Shown here in pieces: positions 6,367-6,451 of a stretch of 6,451 bases of DNA (position 1 is its first letter; every line of letters starts with the position of its first letter). Under the pieces are notes generated by a model. It ran no database searches. It worked only from the letters and a program-made list of their open reading frames with translations, and was not told where the DNA came from. The translations under genes were made by a program, and so were the position numbers. The stretch is taken from assembly GCA_947168785.1 (NCBI GenBank), contig CAMVNL010000146.1:1-6451 (forward strand). The letters are read 5' to 3'. This DNA comes from an uncultured Clostridia bacterium (GTDB lineage Bacteria; Bacillota; Clostridia; Oscillospirales; Acutalibacteraceae).

Positions 6367-6451
6367 GACCCGGCTCGAGACATCAATACGACTGATTCAA
6401 CAGAATTAAGCAGACGAAACATGTCAACAGTATAGAAAACATCATAGTTGT
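6363..6451 (-). CDS. C-terminal end resembling an RlmD/RumA-type 23S rRNA uracil-C5 methyltransferase (partial)
   Basis: The frame is open from the right window edge to a stop at 6363-6365 and reads NYDVFYTVDMF, then RLLNSVESVVLMSRAGS. RlmD/TrmA-family enzymes, which methylate C5 of uridine in 23S rRNA or tRNA using S-adenosylmethionine, commonly end ...VDMFPxTxHVESVVLMSR. Here VDMF and VESVVLMSR occur with exactly the expected five residues between, but these are RLLNS instead of the usual PxTxH. So this could be the end of an intact gene, a diverged paralogue, or another detached tail like the one at 5726-5809. The catalytic region would lie outside the window, so an enzyme cannot be claimed from what is visible. 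Confidence 0.5.
   Translation of the reverse strand, partial: NYDVFYTVDMFRLLNSVESVVLMSRAGS
6381..6392 (-). repeat. Direct repeat copy B, 12-base core shared with 5747-5758
   Basis: The minus strand reads GTCGTATTGATG, encoding VVLM in the same frame as copy A, 634 bases away. The two copies bracket the 147-residue gene. Outside the core the DNA diverges (GTGGAGACG against GTTGAATCA before it) while the peptide stays similar (VET against VES), so they look like related but independently evolved ends rather than a recent duplication. Confidence 0.5.

Overview
The window looks like a chromosomal or accessory segment from a Gram-positive anaerobe, most likely a clostridial member of the Bacillota. 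This is an inference from gene content (a YcxB-like membrane protein, an HTH-Fic protein, an MccF-like S66 peptidase, a Gram-positive-style lipoprotein) and from strong purine-rich ribosome binding sites in front of nearly every gene. All supported genes lie on the minus strand, so transcription runs from high to low coordinates. No tRNA, rRNA, CRISPR array, transposase or integrase was seen.

The left block (about 1-3720) is GC-rich and looks like one operon. In transcription order it holds an S66 LD-carboxypeptidase/MccF-like serine peptidase (2691-3719), a two-helix YcxB-like membrane protein (2087-2623), an exported calcineurin-like metallophosphoesterase (479-2058), and a GNAT N-acetyltransferase that runs off the left edge (1-455). 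The gaps are 67, 28 and 23 bases. The phosphoesterase is split by a one-base frameshift near 1396-1402, right after its conserved histidine cluster, so it is annotated as a pseudogene (or an assembly error).

The middle block (about 3720-4975) holds an HTH-Fic protein (3819-4712) with a clear AMPylation motif and an N-terminal auto-inhibitory motif. Upstream of it is a good sigma-A-type promoter (4740-4768), overlapped by a ladder of four CGGAA-type direct repeats spaced 20-23 bases apart, a candidate operator array. A perfect 9-bp stem-loop lies between fic and the peptidase gene. Positions 4830-4974 hold nothing I can support.

The right block (about 4975-6451) is clearly AT-richer and looks like acquired accessory DNA. 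It holds a putative calcium-binding-loop lipoprotein (4975-5721) and an unrecognised 147-residue protein (5873-6316). Two short in-frame tails resembling the C-terminus of RlmD/RumA-type 23S rRNA uracil-C5 methyltransferases flank the 147-residue gene, one at 5726-5809 and one at 6363-6451. They share a 12-base identical core in the same orientation. This arrangement suggests that single-gene cassettes entered at the 3' end of a methyltransferase gene, leaving repeated gene tails. It is the most interesting structure in the window, but it rests on short matches.
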